A stretch of DNA of 64,000 nt from Clostridiales bacterium (GCA_015069395.1 SVIR01000004.1:1-64000), one strand, 5' to 3'; positions 7,876 through 16,382 are shown, numbered from the stretch's first letter. Made by a program: numbers and translations. The notes: generated by a model not told the origin, from the letters alone.

Positions 7876-8382
7876 TTAATTTTCGCCATCGTCAAATTGG
7901 AGCTCTACATCTTTCAACAAAGAAAAAGAGTTGACGATTTCTTTTATTTTTGTTTTTGCTGATGTTTTATTTTTATTTTCAAAACTATCGTTATATTCAA
8001 TATCGCACAAATCGACATAGATTGAATAGATTTCAAGGGTCTCACTTAACACATTGGCATTTATTGAAACAACCACTTTATTAAGTCCAGCGTTTGTTAT
8101 TTCTTTGGACAAATCTTCGTTTAGTGAATTTAATTTGTTTATGTTTACTTGATATAAATAATCTTCTTGCAGAACGTTTTCTTCGGTTGGAAAGTATTTT
8201 GACAAGTCTATCTCTTTTCCAAAAACTTTGGGAAGAGGCATAATGATAACTAGCAAAATTATAAAAGAGAATACCACTTTGGTATATTTGTTCATTTGTC
8301 CTTCAGGCAAAATAAATTCTGATAAGACACTTAGTAAGACAACACCGGCAATAGACAACAGCCACGACGAAACTAGATTCAT
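7876..8382 (-). CDS. spoIIIAF: Stage III sporulation protein AF
   Basis: 168 residues with two N-terminal membrane helices (SWLLSIAGVVLLSVLSEFIL and YTKVVFSFIILLVIIMPLPK) and a C-terminal ring-type domain carrying NKVVVSINAN. The helix pair separated by PEGQMNKY is characteristic for SpoIIIAF. Role: component of the SpoIIIA channel complex in the outer forespore membrane. Spaced 9 nt from spoIIIAE and spoIIIAG. Confidence 0.92.
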   Translation of the reverse strand: MNLVSSWLLSIAGVVLLSVLSEFILPEGQMNKYTKVVFSFIILLVIIMPLPKVFGKEIDLSKYFPTEENVLQEDYLYQVNINKLNSLNEDLSKEITNAGLNKVVVSINANVLSETLEIYSIYVDLCDIEYNDSFENKNKTSAKTKIKEIVNSFSLLKDVELQFDDGEN

Positions 8383-8391
8383 ATTGTCCTC

Positions 8392-9636
8392 CTAAACCAT
8401 TAAATTTGCACTGCACATAACCAATCCGGTCATAACTGTGTACATAAACGAAACAGCTACCAACAAAGCTACTAAAAGAGATAAACTTTTTGCCAGGTCA
8501 GAAATAAAATTTGCTGTTTTTTTGTCCCCGATTGGCTGAATAATGCCAGACATAAACTTTAATGAAAGTATAAACAAGGCGAGATTTATTATCGGAGATA
8601 GTATGCTTGTCAACATCAAAAACAAACCAACTCCTCCAACGGCATTTTTAATTAAGACACTGCTAGCTGTGATAATCGAAAGTCCATCAGAAACATAACC
8701 ACCAACAACGGGCACATAACTTTTTATCGCATATTTTGCAGTTCTGATAGAAAGTCCGTCGACAGCCCCTGCCATAACCCCTTGAATGCTCACAAAGCCC
8801 AAAAAAATTGTAAAACACAGACCGATAGTCCATTTAAATGTTCCTTGCAAAAAGGATACAAATTTATCAAGATTGACATTGTTTGAGATGTTTCCTATAA
8901 GAGAAAAGATCATAGAAAAGATAAAAAGAGGCAAAAGAAGATATGTCATAAGGGATACAATCAGATTGCTGAGCAATGCAATAGCTGGCTGATAAATCCC
9001 AACAGATACAGTTCCTCCGACAGCCGTAAGCAATGTCATTAGGATAGGAAATATTGCGTCAAACATATTTTTTAAATTGGTCAAGGTTGAAGTGGTCATA
9101 GTTATTATTTGAGCAAGCGCTGTTCCCAAGAAAATGATAACAACTCCGTACGTAACAAATTGAATTATATTTCCAATAGATTTTCCGTTTGTAATGGGTT
9201 TTAGGTTTGATATCATTCCTCCTAAGATTGATACAGCAATAATGCTTCCGACTATAGGAAGATAACCTTTCAAACCTTCCCAAAAGATAGACATAACTGC
9301 AGAGAAAAAGTTTTGAGAATTGTCTACATATTCACCCGAAATTATTGTTGCGACCTTTTCTCCAAAAGAATTTGAAGCAAACAAGTTTTTTGCTTGAGTG
9401 GACAGTTTGGTTACTATGGTTTCTACTTCCGAAAAATCAAGGTTTGAAAGTTGTTCCCCAACCTCTTTTTCAATTTCTTCTTCCAAATCGCTTTCTTCTG
9501 TTTCTGCATAGGCTATATCAGGATAAAATTGAAAACCTTTATCAATATCAAAGTTGCCATAAAAAGACGAAATGAAAATAAAGATTACAGCAACTATAGC
9601 CCATAATTTTTTTCTGCTTTTTTTCTTCTTAATCAT
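8392..9636 (-). CDS. spoIIIAE: Stage III sporulation protein AE
   Basis: 414 residues, polytopic. An N-terminal signal-like helix (about 11-27) and an acidic region near 45-70 precede seven or so membrane helices, with the conserved LKPITNGKSIGNIIQFVTYGV (shortened here: NGKSIGNIIQFVTYG), FKWTIGLCFTIFLGFVSIQG and YVPVVGGYVSDGLSIITASS. It is the large membrane subunit of the channel complex. It overlaps spoIIIAD by 4 nt. Length and order are as in Bacillus. Confidence 0.95.
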   Translation of the reverse strand: MIKKKKSRKKLWAIVAVIFIFISSFYGNFDIDKGFQFYPDIAYAETEESDLEEEIEKEVGEQLSNLDFSEVETIVTKLSTQAKNLFASNSFGEKVATIISGEYVDNSQNFFSAVMSIFWEGLKGYLPIVGSIIAVSILGGMISNLKPITNGKSIGNIIQFVTYGVVIIFLGTALAQIITMTTSTLTNLKNMFDAIFPILMTLLTAVGGTVSVGIYQPAIALLSNLIVSLMTYLLLPLFIFSMIFSLIGNISNNVNLDKFVSFLQGTFKWTIGLCFTIFLGFVSIQGVMAGAVDGLSIRTAKYAIKSYVPVVGGYVSDGLSIITASSVLIKNAVGGVGLFLMLTSILSPIINLALFILSLKFMSGIIQPIGDKKTANFISDLAKSLSLLVALLVAVSFMYTVMTGLVMCSANLMV

Positions 9637-10040
9637 TTTGGCAACAACTCCATAACGATATCTAAAATGCTGGTTACGATAGGCAAAGCCATTACCATAA
9701 TGACAATTTTGCCTCCAAGAAGCACTTTGTCACCAAGACTGTTGTTTCCAGTGTCACTACAAATCCCTGCTGTAAACTCAGTTAGGTAACCTATGCCAAT
9801 TATTTTAAATATTGTTGAATATAAAGACGGCTTCACTCCCGAAACTTTAAAGATTGTATTGAAGGCGTCAAAGATAGTTGAAAAATAGGACAGAATAAAA
9901 AATAGAACAATAATGCCACCAATAATGGAAATTAAAATTGCAAAGTCACTCCGAATTGGTTTTACTACGATGTAAGCAATGCAGGTGACAAATGCTATGC
10001 CAATGATTTTGAAAATTACTTCCATAATCCTCCTATCCAA
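9633..10040 (-). CDS. spoIIIAD: Stage III sporulation protein AD
   Basis: 135 residues with four predicted membrane helices; typical segments are PIRSDFAILISIIGGIIVLFF and IIGIGYLTEFTAGICSDTG. SpoIIIAC and AD are small related membrane proteins of the SpoIIIA complex. It overlaps both neighbours by a few bases (8 nt with spoIIIAC, 4 nt with spoIIIAE), showing tight coupling. Confidence 0.95.
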   Translation of the reverse strand: MDRRIMEVIFKIIGIAFVTCIAYIVVKPIRSDFAILISIIGGIIVLFFILSYFSTIFDAFNTIFKVSGVKPSLYSTIFKIIGIGYLTEFTAGICSDTGNNSLGDKVLLGGKIVIMVMALPIVTSILDIVMELLPK

Positions 10041-10230
10041 AATTGAACATTGTTTTTATCGTTGAGAAAAGATCTCCAATCATACCAAGCACCATAAACA
10101 AAACAATAATAACCCCAGACAAAGTGGCCAAAGTAGATATGTCCTCTTTTCCGCTATTTTTCAAAATTTGCCCAATTACAGCCGTCAGAATTCCAATTGC
10201 TGCAATCTTGAAGATAATATCAACGTCCAT
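10033..10230 (-). CDS. spoIIIAC: Stage III sporulation protein AC
   Basis: 65 residues, the family length. Two membrane helices, with IIFKIAAIGILTAVIGQILKN-like content (AAIGILTAVIGQILKNSGKE) and LATLSGVIIVLFMVLGMI. It is paralogous to part of SpoIIIAD. The gene lies 36 nt after spoIIIAB and overlaps spoIIIAD. Confidence 0.95.
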   Translation of the reverse strand: MDVDIIFKIAAIGILTAVIGQILKNSGKEDISTLATLSGVIIVLFMVLGMIGDLFSTIKTMFNFG

Positions 10231-10266
10231 AAAACCCTCTTTGATTTAACTAAAAATTGTCATTTT

Positions 10267-10761
10267 TTAAATTAAAATGATCACACAAAACAAACCAGCG
10301 ATAATTCCAAGTTTTAAAGCTAGTGAACCATACTTTTTTTGATCTTGGTTACATTTTTGTCTGGTTTCTTCAAATCTTGAAACAAAATTTTTGATTTCTT
10401 TTGTTTGATTTTCAACATCGCTTCTACCCAAAATCTTCAAAAACAACAGAACGTTTTCTTTTTCTTCTTTCGTAAGAATCTGAGCCTTCTTAAATATGTT
10501 TTCTGTGGTAAGTTCGCCTTTTTTGTCTAAATATTCAACAAAACCTTCGTCAATGCCAAGCAAATTTTTACGAGTTGATGCATCAAAGTTTTCTGTCAAC
10601 ACCTTAAGGCGTTCTCTTGAAAAGTTTATTTCAAGTGCAAGTTTGTCTGCAAAGGATATAAGAGAACTATAAAACTTTTTTCTTTTGCTAAATTTTGAAG
10701 AATAATAATATCCAACAAATACGCACAAGCAAAACAAAAGAATCATAAACAAATATTTCAT
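10267..10761 (-). CDS. spoIIIAB: Stage III sporulation protein AB
   Basis: 164 residues. An N-terminal membrane helix (LFMILLFCLCVFVGYYYSSKF in part), a helical cytoplasmic body with FADKLALEINFSRERLKVL, and a C-terminal helix LALKLGIIAGLFCVIILI. The fold resembles type II/IV secretion F proteins, consistent with SpoIIIAA acting as the ATPase. It lies 9 nt downstream of spoIIIAA. Confidence 0.93.
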   Translation of the reverse strand: MKYLFMILLFCLCVFVGYYYSSKFSKRKKFYSSLISFADKLALEINFSRERLKVLTENFDASTRKNLLGIDEGFVEYLDKKGELTTENIFKKAQILTKEEKENVLLFLKILGRSDVENQTKEIKNFVSRFEETRQKCNQDQKKYGSLALKLGIIAGLFCVIILI

Positions 10762-10770
10762 AAAAACCTC

Positions 10771-11667
10771 CTAACGATATACTCTTGAAAAGTTTTCGTC
10801 ATAAACACCTTCAAAAGTGCCCGGACCATTTCGTTTTGAAAGAAATACAAACTTCTTAAATACTTTTTCTTTTAAAATCTGTTGAAAGAGTGGCTTTTTA
10901 GCAAATGTTTCAATGTTATCACAATGAGTTGAAGCTAAAATTTTAACGCCACATCCATTTGCATATCTAATCGCTTCAACATCTTCTTCTTGTCCTAGTT
11001 CGTCAGTAACAATAATGTCTGGTGCCAGCGAACGAATCCCATTTTCAAACCCAACCTTTTTGCTTGAAAAAGAAATTTTGTCTGTGTAGAGCGAGTTTAT
11101 TCCACTGTCAAGCTCGCCTCTTTCGTCTAACAACAAAACATTGTATTTAAGTTCTCTCAGGCTAAGTTGATATACAAAATCTCTAAGAAAAGTAGTTTTG
11201 CCTGCACCCGGTGGAGATACAATTAATGTATTTTCAACCTTATCGTCTTTAACTAAAAAAGGATAAGCATTTAGTGAACAGTTTTTTATTATATGGGGGA
11301 TTCTGATGTTGCAACTACAAAAGTTTGTCATGGTTTTTATCTGTCCGTTTTCTTCAATCAGGTTTCCCCCTATTCCAATTCTTACAGCCTCGTCAGTGAC
11401 AATAAAGCCTCGTTTTATTTGTTCGTTTACTGAATAGATTGAACATTCACTCGCCCTGAAAATAACGTCTTCAATCATAATTTTGCTAGAATATAATGCG
11501 TTGTCTAGCTTTGTAGTTGCACCATTTTCGTTAACAAAACAGATTTTTCCGTTTACATTTAAAATTATAGGTTTGTCAGCCCGAAGTCGAATCTCATTGA
11601 CAGCCTTGAAATTGATTTTTTCAGCCAAGATTTTATAAAGTTTTTCAGGAAGGATTTTCTCTAACAT
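10771..11667 (-). CDS. spoIIIAA: Stage III sporulation protein AA, ATPase
   Basis: 298 residues from the ATG at 11665-11667, chosen because GAGGAG precedes it by 7 nt; an upstream GTG would lie inside that site. Secretion-ATPase-like domain with Walker A SPPGAGKTTFLRD, Walker B NVLLLDERGELD and IRSLAPDIIVTDELGQEEDV-type region (APDIIVTDELGQ). It is thought to power the SpoIIIA channel from the mother-cell cytoplasm. First gene of an eight-gene operon; the full spoIIIA set argues that this organism makes endospores. Confidence 0.95.
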   Translation of the reverse strand: MLEKILPEKLYKILAEKINFKAVNEIRLRADKPIILNVNGKICFVNENGATTKLDNALYSSKIMIEDVIFRASECSIYSVNEQIKRGFIVTDEAVRIGIGGNLIEENGQIKTMTNFCSCNIRIPHIIKNCSLNAYPFLVKDDKVENTLIVSPPGAGKTTFLRDFVYQLSLRELKYNVLLLDERGELDSGINSLYTDKISFSSKKVGFENGIRSLAPDIIVTDELGQEEDVEAIRYANGCGVKILASTHCDNIETFAKKPLFQQILKEKVFKKFVFLSKRNGPGTFEGVYDENFSRVYR

Positions 11668-11685
11668 ATTTTTGCTCCTCACAAC

Positions 11686-11712
11686 ATCTTATGAAAGCAA
11701 AATTTAATGAAA
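11686..11712 (-). promoter_or_regulatory. Possible sigma-E promoter of spoIIIA operon
   Basis: CATAAGAT at 11686-11693 resembles the sigma-E -10 box CATACAAT at six of eight positions, and an ATTTC-like -35 element lies about 15 bp upstream. The predicted start would leave a leader of roughly 15-20 nt with the GAGGAG site. sigma-E drives spoIIIA in Bacillus, so this is expected, but the -35 match is poor. Confidence 0.35.
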
Positions 11713-11713
11713 T

Positions 11714-11744
11714 AAAAAAAAGATGCCTACTTGTGACATCTTTT
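11714..11744 (-). terminator. Minus-strand terminator hairpin upstream of spoIIIAA
   Basis: AAAAGATG/CATCTTTT stem (8 bp, 11718-11725 with 11737-11744), 11-nt loop, followed on the minus strand by a long T-run (11714-11720 complement). No minus-strand gene ends here, so it either shields spoIIIA from read-through across the SRP RNA gene or is a leader element. Confidence 0.6.
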
Positions 11745-11773
11745 GTCGATAACAATTTTTTTGTTTTTAATGG

Positions 11774-11802
11774 TTGACAAACGGGATTGAATTCCATATA
11801 AT
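11774..11802 (+). promoter_or_regulatory. Promoter of the SRP RNA gene
   Basis: Consensus TTGACA (11774-11779) and TATAAT (11797-11802) with a 17-bp spacer, the strongest promoter in the window. It places the transcript start at about 11809, exactly at the 5' arm of the SRP RNA terminal helix. Confidence 0.9.
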
Positions 11803-11808
11803 ATTAAT

Positions 11809-12075
11809 ACTGGGCTAGATGGGGAGTTAACGGTGCCCTGTAACTCGCAACCCGTTATAGCGAGATTGAACAATTGCCTAGGGGTAGTTTGGTCGAATAT
11901 GTGTGTAGATTGTTGATGTTGAAATCAAGGTCTTATGCAATTTGTCACTCTGAACCATGCCAGGTCTTGACGGAAGCAGCATTAAGGAGACCGTCAGATG
12001 TGCCATGAGGAAGCTTTGGTGGAGTTGAAAATCTGCAAGGCAGTCGGTCAAGTTACAACAAAGCAATCGCCCAGT
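11809..12075 (+). ncRNA. ffs: Signal recognition particle RNA, long Firmicutes type
   Basis: About 267 nt, matching the long SRP RNA of Bacilli and Clostridia with an Alu domain. The ends pair as ACTGGGC (11809-11815) with GCCCAGT (12069-12075). The Alu-like 5' part has GGTGCCCTGTAAC. The S-domain tip at 11957-12010 has CCATGCCAGGTC, GGAAGCAGC and the return arm CCGTCAGATGTG, the conserved Ffh-binding helix 8. Its partner Ffh is encoded at 35398-36702. Ends are estimates from pairing, the promoter and the terminator. Confidence 0.93.
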
Positions 12076-12084
12076 TATGAAAAA

Positions 12085-12111
12085 AACGAGGTTTTAATCC
12101 TCGTTTTTTTG
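12085..12111 (+). terminator. Bidirectional terminator of SRP RNA and the YtxH-like gene
   Basis: AACGAGG/CCTCGTT stem with a 7-nt loop and a T-run on the plus strand; the minus strand also ends in a T-run. The stop codon of the convergent gene (12094-12096) lies in the loop. Confidence 0.85.
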
Positions 12112-12282
12112 TTTTTGTTTGACTTGTTGCGATTTTACGCAATCTTTGAAGTTTTCAACTTCTTTTTTTACTGCTTTTTCGCCCTTGTTTACCAGCTCTT
12201 TTGCTTCTTGTGAGTGTTTATAAAGCAATGCTCCCGTAACAAGTCCGGCTCCAAAACCCATAAGCATACAAAAATCTTTCAT
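12094..12282 (-). CDS. YtxH-like small membrane-anchored protein
   Basis: 62 residues behind a TAGGAGG ribosome site. The N-terminus MLMGFGAGLVTGALLY is a short glycine-rich membrane helix, and the rest is a charged helix (QEAKELVNKGEKAVKKEVEN). This plan is that of YtxH/DUF883-like stress proteins. Role unknown. It closes the minus-strand operon that includes gapA. Confidence 0.7.
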   Translation of the reverse strand: MKDFCMLMGFGAGLVTGALLYKHSQEAKELVNKGEKAVKKEVENFKDCVKSQQVKQKQKNED

Positions 12283-12326
12283 TCTGTCCTCCTATAAATA
12301 GGATTTGCAAAATTCGACAATTTATA

Positions 12327-13274
12327 CTAATATTTAAACCTATCGAGCATATTTACAATTCTTCCAAAATCAACTTGTTTGGTAGCTTTTATTATCAAAG
12401 GCTCTTGAAAAATGTTTTTCGAACTGTCACAGATTGATGCAAAAGAAGATGGGCTTGCAAGTCTAATATAGTTTGCTACATTTATAAATGTTTTATAGAA
12501 ATTCTTTTTGTCAAACAAAACATCTGGGGTGCCCCAAATCAAGCTCTCAAGCAAAATTTGGTTTGGCAAAGAATTGTAGTTTTTAGAATAGATGCTGTTA
12601 AAGACTTTTAAAATATCAACAAAATGTTTTCCGTGTTTTTCACCTTTTAGACTTAGGTTTTCAAATCTTTGACCAAAAGAAAGAGGCAAAAACTTGTTTT
12701 TGTTTGGAAGAGGATATTTAAATGTATTTGTTTTGTGATCATAACAACAAACGTATATTTTTATCAATACATTCGTGCCAAAATCATTGTTTCCTATAAA
12801 AGTAACACAGTTTGCATATTCTGTTATGATTGAGCTTGGGGAAAGAAATTGTGTTGACCTCAAGAGAATATCGTGTTTGAAGTTGTTGATAGAATATTTA
12901 TCAATTTCCAAGATTGGTGTGCTAGGCTCTTTCTCTCTTTTATATTTTTTTCTTCCAAGTCTGAAAGATGCCTTAAATTCTCTCCAAAGGTTTTTCCAAA
13001 AATTTTTCGACCTTTTAGAATTTGCTTCAAGGTTTATATTGTCAACACCTAAAAAATAAACGTATTCTGAAAGTTGGGAAAAAGCACCTGTACAAATTTC
13101 GTTTACAGGTTGCAAAATGCACATTTCAGGTTTTACAAATGGCGATCTTTTGCTAATGTCTTCGACTATGGCCGAAACTAAATTATAAACCGTTTGATTT
13201 ACTGTTTCAGCGAATTCTAGATTGCTACTTTCTCTCAATTTTTCAACAATTTCTCTATCAAGTTGACTTTTCAT
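12327..13274 (-). CDS. Unrecognised protein, possible degenerate nucleotidyltransferase fold
   Basis: 315 residues with an AAGGAAAA ribosome site, 14 nt after gapA. No family is recognised with confidence. The C-terminal part PNQILLESLIWGTPDVLF followed by FYKTFINVANYIR resembles the helical end of polymerase-beta-type nucleotidyltransferases, where LIE.L.YN.P..LF is common, and KHFVDILKVFNSIY fits the preceding helix. The expected GS...DxD centre could correspond to GAFSQLSEYVYFLGVDNINL (62-85 region), in which the two aspartates would be asparagines. If so it is catalytically dead. This is inference from pattern only. A basic patch KNLWREFKASFRLGRKKYKR lies near 105-125. Confidence 0.55.
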   Translation of the reverse strand: MKSQLDREIVEKLRESSNLEFAETVNQTVYNLVSAIVEDISKRSPFVKPEMCILQPVNEICTGAFSQLSEYVYFLGVDNINLEANSKRSKNFWKNLWREFKASFRLGRKKYKREKEPSTPILEIDKYSINNFKHDILLRSTQFLSPSSIITEYANCVTFIGNNDFGTNVLIKIYVCCYDHKTNTFKYPLPNKNKFLPLSFGQRFENLSLKGEKHGKHFVDILKVFNSIYSKNYNSLPNQILLESLIWGTPDVLFDKKNFYKTFINVANYIRLASPSSFASICDSSKNIFQEPLIIKATKQVDFGRIVNMLDRFKY

Positions 13275-13288
13275 TTTTTTTCCTTTTG

Positions 13289-14308
<1,020 letters not shown>

Positions 14309-15076
14309 TTATATAATTTCTTCAGCACGTCCAAATTTCAAGTCGCCTACTGAAATTGTGCGTGTGAAGTTTATAAGCCCTATTCCCAACAATACTGTGG
14401 CTACGAAAACCCAGAAAATCATAAATATAATCGCTATAATTGGCACATTTATATAAATTGAAAGTAAAACAACTCCTGCTATAGTTGTGGAAAAAAATAC
14501 AATATAAGCCAAAAGTTTAAGCCATGCTTTCCATTTTGAATATTCTCTTTTTGCAGAATTATTGTTTGTAGACACTTCTTCTATGTCGACTCCAATATAT
14601 CTGTTTATTCTTGATGCTGTTGATAAGTTTTGACAAACAGAAAGAAGTTCAAACATATTTGTGTTGTAGCAAATGGCAGAGATGTCGTCAAAATAACTAA
14701 AAGCAAAAATAAATTTTATAATGTTTGAGACAAATTTCTTAAGAGCTGCCGAAAATTTGTTTCTTTTCTTTTGCAAAACGGTTATGTCACCTTTGCCTTT
14801 TTCAAGCTGTACAAATTCTTCTGCGCTAAGAGGTCTTCTTGCTACTAAAATCTTGCCCTTTCTGAGTTTGCACGATTGCAATGCGTTTATGATTTCTTCT
14901 TTTTTAGATCCGTTTTTGTATTTTTTTATTACAACATTTTTTGAATTGATGTTGAATTTTTCGAAGAGATCTTCTCTTATACCAACAAAAAATTTGGTTT
15001 TCTCATTTTCATTTATTTTAATGAAATTTTCGTATTCTTCGACTTTATCGATAATTGGTACGATAACGTTTATCAT
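14309..15076 (-). CDS. Membrane protein with degenerate glycosyltransferase-like domain
   Basis: 255 residues. The N-terminal half has alternating strands and helices (INVIVPIIDKVEEYENFI, KTKFFVGIREDLFEKF, KGKILVARRPLSAEEFV) reminiscent of GT2 enzymes but without the DxD or ED motifs. The middle SAICYNTNMFELLSVCQNL and INRYIGVDIEEV also echo GT2 proteins of the DPM1 type, and two C-terminal membrane helices (about 190-215 and 218-240) match their anchor. I infer an inactive or highly diverged glycosyltransferase. It lies between rpiB and gapA in one operon. Function unknown. Confidence 0.5.
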   Translation of the reverse strand: MINVIVPIIDKVEEYENFIKINENEKTKFFVGIREDLFEKFNINSKNVVIKKYKNGSKKEEIINALQSCKLRKGKILVARRPLSAEEFVQLEKGKGDITVLQKKRNKFSAALKKFVSNIIKFIFAFSYFDDISAICYNTNMFELLSVCQNLSTASRINRYIGVDIEEVSTNNNSAKREYSKWKAWLKLLAYIVFFSTTIAGVVLLSIYINVPIIAIIFMIFWVFVATVLLGIGLINFTRTISVGDLKFGRAEEII

Positions 15077-15090
15077 AACTACCCCTTGAT

Positions 15091-15510
15091 TTAGATTTTC
15101 TTTAATCTTCTAGCGTGTCTACCACCTTCAAAACTAGTGGTTAAAAACACTTTTACTATATTGATAGCCTTTTTTCTTTTTGTGAAGTTTCCTGATAAGC
15201 ACAAAACATTTGCATCATTATCTTTTCTTGCTAATGCAGCCATAGTTGGATTTAAACACAATGCCGCCCTAATCTTTGGATTGCGATTTGCTGCCAAGCT
15301 CATTCCGATGCCGGAGCCACAAATAAAAATCCCTACATTATTTTTGTTTTCTAATATTTTTTCAATCCCTAGCTTTGCAAAATCAGGATAATCTACTGGT
15401 TCTTTTCCATAAGTGCCAACATCAATGGTGATTATGTTTTCTTCGTTAAAGAAAGCCTTTAATTGCTCTTTCAAAAGATAGCCTCTATGGTCACTTGCCA
15501 AAATAATCAT
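15091..15510 (-). CDS. rpiB: Ribose-5-phosphate isomerase B
   Basis: 139 residues, RpiB/LacAB family. It starts MIILASDHRGYLLKEQLKAF, has the active-site loop GIFICGSGIGMSLAANR and later LARKDNDANVLCLSG. It interconverts ribose 5-phosphate and ribulose 5-phosphate in the pentose phosphate pathway. The start overlaps the ywlE stop by 4 nt. The ywlE-rpiB pairing is also found in Bacillus (ywlE-ywlF). Confidence 0.95.
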   Translation of the reverse strand: MIILASDHRGYLLKEQLKAFFNEENIITIDVGTYGKEPVDYPDFAKLGIEKILENKNNVGIFICGSGIGMSLAANRNPKIRAALCLNPTMAALARKDNDANVLCLSGNFTKRKKAINIVKVFLTTSFEGGRHARRLKKI

Positions 15511-15935
15511 AATTCACCTCTTAAATTTTGTATCTTTTCAAGCAAAAGCAAAACATTTTGTTCAATCGCTTTTGCAGTCTGCAAATAAACTTGTTCGTCT
15601 TGTCCATAAGGATCTCCAACTTTTCCGAAAAGTTGATCAAAACTAATTGTTCTTTTCGAATTTATAAAGCGTTTGTGATCCTCTGTTACGGCAACATATA
15701 TAACTTTTGGTTTTGTTTTAGAAAGCTTTACACTTTTGCGATTTCTTCCGTCATATCCAAGAGATTTTAAAACCTTTGAAGTATTTTGCGTTATGTTTTC
15801 ACCTGTTGCATAAATGCCTGCAGAAGAAAATTTGATATCTTTCAAACCTTTCTCCCTTGCCAGTTTCTTTGCTATCCTCTCAGCCATAATGGACCGACAA
15901 GTGTTTCCTGTGCAAACAAAACAAATTTCTATCAT
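15507..15935 (-). CDS. ywlE: Low-molecular-weight phosphatase, probable protein-arginine phosphatase
   Basis: 142 residues from the ATG at 15933-15935, which follows TTAGGTGA; the longer open frame upstream starts inside the rsfS terminator. The P-loop CTGNTCRS at the N-terminus holds the nucleophilic Cys and Arg, and GDPYGQDEQVY holds the general-acid Asp. In Bacillus YwlE, a Thr at the fifth P-loop position (CTGNTCRS) makes the enzyme specific for phosphoarginine, whereas tyrosine phosphatases have Ile there. The Thr is present and the neighbour is rpiB, so arginine phosphatase is favoured. The kinase McsB is not in this window. Confidence 0.85.
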   Translation of the reverse strand: MIEICFVCTGNTCRSIMAERIAKKLAREKGLKDIKFSSAGIYATGENITQNTSKVLKSLGYDGRNRKSVKLSKTKPKVIYVAVTEDHKRFINSKRTISFDQLFGKVGDPYGQDEQVYLQTAKAIEQNVLLLLEKIQNLRGEL

Positions 15936-15951
15936 ACGTTCACCTAAGTTG

Positions 15952-15973
15952 ATTATAACCCAAAAAATAAAAA
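15952..15973 (-). promoter_or_regulatory. Probable promoter of ywlE-rpiB-gapA operon
   Basis: TATAAT (15952-15957) with a weak TTGTTT about 16 bp upstream, overlapping the T-rich tail of the rsfS terminator. Predicted leader of about 10 nt with TTAGGTGA. The -10 box is perfect; the -35 box is weak. Confidence 0.5.
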
Positions 15974-15996
15974 AAACAAAGCAAAATACTTTGTTT
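15966..15996 (-). terminator. Terminator of rsfS
   Basis: AAACAAAG/CTTTGTTT stem (15974-15981 with 15989-15996), 7-nt loop, long T-run on the minus strand. It separates rsfS from ywlE and makes rsfS monocistronic. Confidence 0.75.
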
Positions 15997-16003
15997 TCCA
16001 AAT

Positions 16004-16312
16004 TTAGATAGAAATTTTTTTAGGTTTATAAAGTTTGTCGAGGTTATATTTTTCTCTTATCTTCGCCAAAAAGATATGCAAAGTTGTTGTTCCAAAGTCA
16101 AACACAATCCATTCTCCTTTGAAATATCCCTCAATTTTGTCTGTATAATTGAATTTTTCTGCGATTTCGTCAGCAAGTTTTTTGCTGTCTGTTGTTTTGT
16201 TTGAAGTGCACAAAACAACAAACTTCTCCTCATTGTTTGCAGACAAGTCATATATTGATACATTTTTCATTTTGTTTTCTTGTAAAATTTTTACTAAATC
16301 TTTAACGTTCAT
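16004..16312 (-). CDS. rsfS: Ribosome silencing factor RsfS
   Basis: 102 residues, RsfS/Iojap family. VSIYDLSANNEEKFVVLCT, the central TDKIEGYFKGEWIVFDFGTT and HIFLAKIREKYNLDKLY are the conserved blocks. It binds L14 on the 50S subunit and blocks subunit joining during starvation. No ribosome site precedes the ATG; a consensus promoter ends only 6 nt upstream, so the mRNA should be leaderless. Usual partners (nadD, yqeK) are absent. Confidence 0.92.
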   Translation of the reverse strand: MNVKDLVKILQENKMKNVSIYDLSANNEEKFVVLCTSNKTTDSKKLADEIAEKFNYTDKIEGYFKGEWIVFDFGTTTLHIFLAKIREKYNLDKLYKPKKISI

Positions 16313-16318
16313 ATAAAG

Positions 16319-16347
16319 ATTTTAACAATCATAAAGTATTTTGTCAA
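16319..16347 (-). promoter_or_regulatory. Promoter of rsfS, leaderless geometry
   Basis: TTGACA (16342-16347) and TAAAAT (16319-16324), 17-bp spacer, on the minus strand. Only 6 nt (CTTTAT) separate the -10 box from the ATG, so transcription should start at or next to the A of the start codon. Confidence 0.8.
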
Positions 16348-16382
16348 TCAAAATTTTAAATTTCAAGATTATCCTATATTTT

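Noticed and set aside
16341..16382. Upstream TTG start for the plus-strand membrane gene
   Set aside because: It would lie within the divergent rsfS promoter and adds a segment with no ribosome site.
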